DNA of 54,528 nt, taken from the NCBI GenBank assembly GCA_018269075.1, contig JAFDVJ010000005.1, positions 166,490-221,017 on the forward strand, in the 5' to 3' direction. The stretch's first letter is position 1; each line of letters opens with the position of its first letter. The DNA is from Acidobacteriota bacterium. Its GTDB lineage: Bacteria; Acidobacteriota; Blastocatellia; Pyrinomonadales; Pyrinomonadaceae. The notes under the pieces were generated by a model. The model was not told where the DNA came from and did not search any database. It saw nothing but the letters and a program-made list of their open reading frames with translations. The translations under genes were made by a program, and so were the position numbers. Of the stretch, positions 50,967-54,528 are shown in pieces.

Positions 50967-51827
50967 ATGTCATTAACTCTTGGTGAAAAATTGCGGCAGG
51001 CCCGCGAAGAACGCGGAATTTCCATCAGCGAAGTCGCCGAACAAACCCGGATTTCCCCGCATTATCTCGATTCGATCGAAAACGACGATTACCGGACGCT
51101 GCCCGGCGGGATTTTCAATAAGGGATTCGTCAAATCCTACGCCAAATACGTCGGCCTCGACGAACAGGAGGCCCTCCAGGACTACGCGCGGCTGATTTCG
51201 AGCCAGGATGGCGAACAGGAGGATCAGCCGAAGACCTACCGGCCCGAGGTGCTGACCGACGACCGCGCTTCGTCGTCGATGCTGCCGACGATCATCTTCG
51301 CGGTCATCATTCTCGGCCTGATGACGTGGGGCCTGCTCAAGCTGGTCGACTATATTCAGAACCAGCCGAGCCAGCCCGCCGCCAACACGAACACGGCGGC
51401 CAACCCGCCGGCCGGCAACACCAACGCCGCGCCGGTCAACGCCAACACTTCGCAGCCGCTGCCCTCGACCAACGAGATCGCCGCCGAAATTAAGGTCACC
51501 GAGGACGTCGCCACGACGGTCGTCGTCGACGGCAAGACGTCCTTCCCGACCGTCAAGCCGGACGCGCCGTTTGCCGTCAAGGCGGAGTCCAGCCTGAAGG
51601 TCAGCTACTCGAAATCGAAGGCCGCCGCCGTCCAGCTGACGCTCAACGGCAAGCCGGTCACGCTGCCCGCGCAGGGGCCGCCGAATCAGGCGACGATCCG
51701 GTTCGAGATCAACAAGGAAAACATCGTCCAGATTTTGCAAAGCGGCCAGATCGCCGGCGGCACGCCTCCGGCCGGCGCGGCCAATACGAACACGGCGAAC
51801 ACGGCCAACGCCGCGCGCCCGCGCTAA
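50967..51827 (+). CDS. rodZ: RodZ-like helix-turn-helix membrane protein
   Basis: A 286-residue protein with the RodZ layout: an N-terminal Cro/C1-type helix-turn-helix (LGEKLRQAREERGISISEVA, TRISPHYLDSIENDDYRTLP, NKGFVKSYAKYVGL), one transmembrane helix at about 112-135 (MLPTIIFAVIILGLMTWGLL), an Asn/Thr/Pro/Ala-rich periplasmic linker, and a C-terminal beta domain of the DUF4115 kind (about 170-255). RodZ links MreB to the cell-wall machinery and shapes rods; here mreB is not in the window. The linker and tail repeat the tripeptide-like NTN/TAN. Transcribed from the promoter at 50863, ended by the terminator at 51892. It could instead be a regulator with a membrane sensor. Confidence 0.82.
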   Translation: MSLTLGEKLRQAREERGISISEVAEQTRISPHYLDSIENDDYRTLPGGIFNKGFVKSYAKYVGLDEQEALQDYARLISSQDGEQEDQPKTYRPEVLTDDRASSSMLPTIIFAVIILGLMTWGLLKLVDYIQNQPSQPAANTNTAANPPAGNTNAAPVNANTSQPLPSTNEIAAEIKVTEDVATTVVVDGKTSFPTVKPDAPFAVKAESSLKVSYSKSKAAAVQLTLNGKPVTLPAQGPPNQATIRFEINKENIVQILQSGQIAGGTPPAGAANTNTANTANAARPR

Positions 51828-51891
51828 CTAATTCTTATGAAGGTTTTCGAAAAACCTAAAATCGTTTTGACAATCAATTGAGCGAAACCGC

Positions 51892-51923
51892 GCCCGCAAT
51901 CCGTTTGCGGGCTTTATTATTTT
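51892..51923 (+). terminator. Intrinsic terminator after the RodZ-like gene
   Basis: GCCCGCAA / TTGCGGGC stem with a 5-base loop followed by TTTATTATTTTT, 65 bp after the stop codon. Confidence 0.9.
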
Positions 51924-51930
51924 TGTTCGC

Positions 51931-52022
51931 GGTTCGTCGTTGGCCGTTCGCTGCCGATCGAATATATAAGGAAGGCCTCCGGTCATATTCAACCAACGAA
52001 CGACCAACGACGATCGACGAAC
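51931..52022. repeat. Imperfect inverted repeat in the guaB leader
   Basis: GGTTCGTCGTTGGCCGTTCG on the left is complementary, with an interruption, to ACGAACGACCAACGACG and CGACGAACC on the right. The arms enclose AGGAAGGCCTCCGG. It ends 8 bp before the guaB start and is probably transcribed, so it could influence translation. Confidence 0.6.
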
Positions 52023-52030
52023 CCCTGACA

Positions 52031-54528
52031 ATGACAATGAACATCGAAGACATCAAAGAAGGACTGACATTCGACGACGTGCTGCTCGTGCCGGCCTATT
52101 CCGACATCCTGCCGAGCGAGACCAACGTCGCGACCCGCTTTTCACGCAACATTCATCTGAACATCCCGCTCTGCTCGTCGGCGATGGACACCGTCACCGA
52201 GGCCAATCTGGCGATCGCGCTCGCCCAGCAGGGCGGGATCGGCGTCATCCACAAGAACTTCTCGATCGAACAGCAGGCCGAAGAGGTCGACAAGGTCAAA
52301 CGCTCGGAAAGCGGGATGATCGTCGATCCGGTGACGATCCGCGACGGCGCGCTCGTCTCCGAGGCGCTCAACATTATGGAGCGCTACAAGATCAGCGGCG
52401 TGCCGGTCGTCGACGCGAACGGCCGGCTCGTCGGCATCATCACCAACCGCGACCTCCGGTTCGAGACGCGGTTCGACATTCCCGTCTCCGAGGTGATGAC
52501 GCCGCAGCCGCTCGTCACCGTGCCGATCGGGACGACGCTCGACGAGGCCAAGGGCAAGCTCCAGAAACACCGCATCGAAAAACTGCTCGTGACCGACGAC
52601 GAGGGCCATCTCAAGGGCCTCATCACGGTCAAGGACATCCAGAAGGCGATCCGCTACCCGTTCGCCGCCAAGGACGCGATGGGCCGCCTGCGCTGCGCGG
52701 CGGCGATCGGCGCGACCGGCGATTTTCTCGAACGCGCCGAAGCGCTGATCGGCTCGCGCGTCGACGCGATCGTCATCGACACCGCCCACGGCCACTCCTC
52801 GCGCGTCATCGAGGCCGTCCGGCAGGTCAAATCAAAATTCCCCGAGATCGAGGTCGTCGCCGGCAACGTCGCCACCAGCGACGCGACCAAAGCGCTGATC
52901 GACGCGGGCGTCGACGCCGTCAAGGTCGGGATCGGGCCGGGCTCGATCTGCTTTAAAAAGGACACGCAGATTCTGATGCACGACAACTCGGTAAAGGAGA
53001 TCGGCGATATCCGGCCCGGCGAGCGCGTCGTCACCCACAAAGGCCGCGCGCGAAAGGTCACGAAGACCTACCGCCGCCCGTATTCGGGCCCAATGATCGA
53101 AATCAACGCCGCCGGCTGTCCCGGCAAAATCGAGGTTACGCCGAACCATGAATTTCTCGCCGTGACGTTCGACGTGCCCGACAACATTCGCCGCCGAAAC
53201 GGCGCGAAATACTTCTTCTCGAAACCGAAATACAACAAGGGCCTCGAATGGGTGCGGGCCGATCAACTGAAAGCGCAGGACGTGGTCGCGATCCCCCGCC
53301 AGAAATACGAAGTTGAAACCTGCTTCTTCGATCTGCTCGACGCCGTGCCTCATTACAATTCGGACGCGCGCTCGATCTGGGCGAACAAACCGGGAGCAAA
53401 CGTCAACGAGCTCAATTATCACGAGCTCGCCGAGATGTTCGCGACCACGCCGCGAGTGATCGGGACGATCGTCAAAAAACAGCGCAAGCTCGTCGACGCG
53501 CTCTCGAAGACGATCAACGATTTTCTCGACCGGACTAATTATCAGCGAGTTCTCGAAGCGGCGAAAACGCGCCGGTTCGTGATGCTCGACGCCGATTTGA
53601 TGCGGCTGATCGGCTTTTACACGGCCGAAGGCTACACGGTCGGCAACCCGAACAACCGCCAGCTGCGCTTCGCCTTCGGTGAACACGAGATCGACTACTG
53701 CGACGACGTCAAAAGGCTGGTCGCCGTGATCTTCGGTTACGAAAAGACGACTTTCCGCCAAACTCCGCGTCACGCTTACGAGGTGATGGTGCATAACCAC
53801 GCGATCGCCAAATTCTTCGAATGGCTCGTCCCGAAAGGCGCGGTCAACAAGCGTCTGCCCGACTTCGTTCTTAACCAGTCGCCCGAAAATCTGCGGGAGC
53901 TTCTGATCGGCGCGCTGCGCGGCGACGGCTGTTTGAAGGCCCCGCGCCGGATCGCCTATAAAACGGCGTCGCCGCATCTCGCGCACCAGATCGCCGAGGT
54001 GTTTATGCGGCTCGGATATCTGGCCTCGGTCCAGAGCTACGAACCAAAATACGAAAACCATTCGACGAGCTATCACGTCCGGATCGGCGGCGAGCAGGCG
54101 CGCCGGTTCGCCGAAGAATTTCCCGAGCTCAATCTGAAATATCCGGCGGAAATCAATAATCGGCAGGAGGTTTTCGCCGACGAGGATTACTTCTACGTCG
54201 CCGTTCGTTCGGCGAAGACGCTCGAAAACCGGTCGCTCGAAGTCTTCAACATCGAGGTCGAGGAAGATCACACCTACATCGCCAACCGGGTCGCCGTCCA
54301 CAACTGCACGACCCGGGTCGTCACCGGCGCGGGAGTGCCGCAGATCACGGCCGTTTCGGACTGCGTCGCGGCGGCCAAGGGCTCGGGCGTTCCCGTCATC
54401 GCGGACGGCGGGATCAAGTTCTCCGGCGACGTCGTCAAGGCGATCGTCGCGGGCGCGGATTCGGTGATGATCGGGTCGCTCTTCGCGGGCACCGAGGAAG
54501 CGCCGGGCGAGGTCATCCTCTACCAGGG
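52031..54528 (+). CDS. guaB: IMP dehydrogenase interrupted by an intein (3' end outside the window)
   Basis: IMP dehydrogenase makes XMP from IMP with NAD+, the committed step to GMP. Seen: the N-terminal [19 protein letters not shown], two CBS domains (about 95-215), [39 protein letters not shown] and the catalytic loop GIGPGSI. At that point a 452-residue intein (52949-54304) follows; the host resumes with [17 protein letters not shown], so the +1 residue Cys is the enzyme's catalytic cysteine (position 307 after splicing). The remaining host part includes [11 protein letters not shown] and ADSVMIGS and continues past the window. Starts at 52031 and 52037 are both possible (MTMNIED). Until splicing occurs the active-site loop is cut in two, so the precursor should be inactive. 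Confidence 0.96.
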   Translation, partial: MTMNIEDIKEGLTFDDVLLVPAYSDILPSETNVATRFSRNIHLNIPLCSSAMDTVTEANLAIALAQQGGIGVIHKNFSIEQQAEEVDKVKRSESGMIVDPVTIRDGALVSEALNIMERYKISGVPVVDANGRLVGIITNRDLRFETRFDIPVSEVMTPQPLVTVPIGTTLDEAKGKLQKHRIEKLLVTDDEGHLKGLITVKDIQKAIRYPFAAKDAMGRLRCAAAIGATGDFLERAEALIGSRVDAIVIDTAHGHSSRVIEAVRQVKSKFPEIEVVAGNVATSDATKALIDAGVDAVKVGIGPGSICFKKDTQILMHDNSVKEIGDIRPGERVVTHKGRARKVTKTYRRPYSGPMIEINAAGCPGKIEVTPNHEFLAVTFDVPDNIRRRNGAKYFFSKPKYNKGLEWVRADQLKAQDVVAIPRQKYEVETCFFDLLDAVPHYNSDARSIWANKPGANVNELNYHELAEMFATTPRVIGTIVKKQRKLVDALSKTINDFLDRTNYQRVLEAAKTRRFVMLDADLMRLIGFYTAEGYTVGNPNNRQLRFAFGEHEIDYCDDVKRLVAVIFGYEKTTFRQTPRHAYEVMVHNHAIAKFFEWLVPKGAVNKRLPDFVLNQSPENLRELLIGALRGDGCLKAPRRIAYKTASPHLAHQIAEVFMRLGYLASVQSYEPKYENHSTSYHVRIGGEQARRFAEEFPELNLKYPAEINNRQEVFADEDYFYVAVRSAKTLENRSLEVFNIEVEEDHTYIANRVAVHNCTTRVVTGAGVPQITAVSDCVAAAKGSGVPVIADGGIKFSGDVVKAIVAGADSVMIGSLFAGTEEAPGEVILYQ
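52949..54304 (+). other. LAGLIDADG-containing intein at the IMP dehydrogenase active site
   Basis: A 452-residue in-frame intein. Splicing motifs: Cys1 (CFKKDTQIL), block [12 protein letters not shown] (Thr64 to His67), block [21 protein letters not shown] and the end His451-Asn452, followed by host Cys. A central homing-endonuclease region has two LAGLIDADG-like helices, LIGFYTAEG (220-228) and [10 protein letters not shown] (318-327), each keeping an acidic residue in or near the catalytic place (Glu and Asp), so the endonuclease may still be active. Composition is slightly lower in GC than the host gene. Class 1 splicing is expected. No frameshift or stop is present. Confidence 0.96.

Noticed and set aside
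1..54528. tRNA, rRNA, insertion sequence or prophage genes
   Set aside because: None seen: no cloverleaf with the usual T-arm, no transposase or integrase motifs, no phage structural genes.

Overview
The window is a 54.5 kb piece of a GC-rich bacterial chromosome. The gene content points to Acidobacteriota, most likely class Blastocatellia: a tandem pair of acidobacterial-type VWA proteins, a secretin carrying a cohesin-like tail, large secreted beta-helix, YD-repeat and FG-GAP proteins, a CadC-like winged-helix/TolB-like/TPR regulator, and a small microcompartment locus. This placement is inference from gene families; no rRNA, tRNA, CRISPR array, transposase or phage gene was recognised.

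Layout. 1-7 kb: an SDR oxidoreductase and a GT28 diacylglycerol glycosyltransferase (minus strand, probable operon), a secreted beta-helix protein, and a radical SAM/SPASM protein that shares a promoter motif with the glycosyltransferase. 7-17 kb: two paralogous triple-PAS proteins ending in a Cys cluster, a small conserved-looking ORF, a methyl-accepting chemotaxis protein, a DUF4291 protein and an IPT/TIG-like secreted protein, with two copies of a 132-bp REP/MITE-like element and a 21-bp tandem array. 17-24 kb: a membrane protein, a PhyH-type dioxygenase, a family 5 solute-binding protein preceded by a decayed fragment of the dioxygenase gene, a second 21-bp array, a coiled-coil protein and a cysteine desulfurase. 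23.5-31 kb: a minus-strand operon FG-GAP protein > giant YD/RHS protein with an M23 (LytM) C-terminus > lipoprotein; the RHS gene is split by an in-frame TAA. 31.4-36.3 kb: a winged-helix/TPR regulator, a tiny secreted heptapeptide-repeat protein and a GGDEF-EAL protein; an AT-rich island covers the 3' part of the first, all of the second and the 5' part of the third. 36.3-44.2 kb: a type II secretion/type IV pilus-like operon (F > E > secretin > two pseudopilins > PilM-like). 44.5-46.6 kb: two VWA proteins. 46.7-50.7 kb: a minimal microcompartment cluster (two BMC-H shell proteins, a CoA-acylating aldehyde dehydrogenase with a long C-terminal extension, two small membrane proteins), one shell gene lying between perfect 46-bp inverted repeats. 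51-54.5 kb: a RodZ-like protein and guaB (IMP dehydrogenase), which carries a 452-residue intein placed exactly before the catalytic cysteine; guaB runs off the window end.

A theme across the window is short-period intergenic DNA: 7-bp tandem repeats (most often ATTTCGG) set as inverted pairs between or before genes, and three separate arrays with a 21-bp period. The strongest leads are the guaB intein, the 46-bp inverted repeats around a shell gene, the mosaic AT-rich island with its small repeat protein, and the RHS-M23/lipoprotein pair as a possible effector/immunity module.
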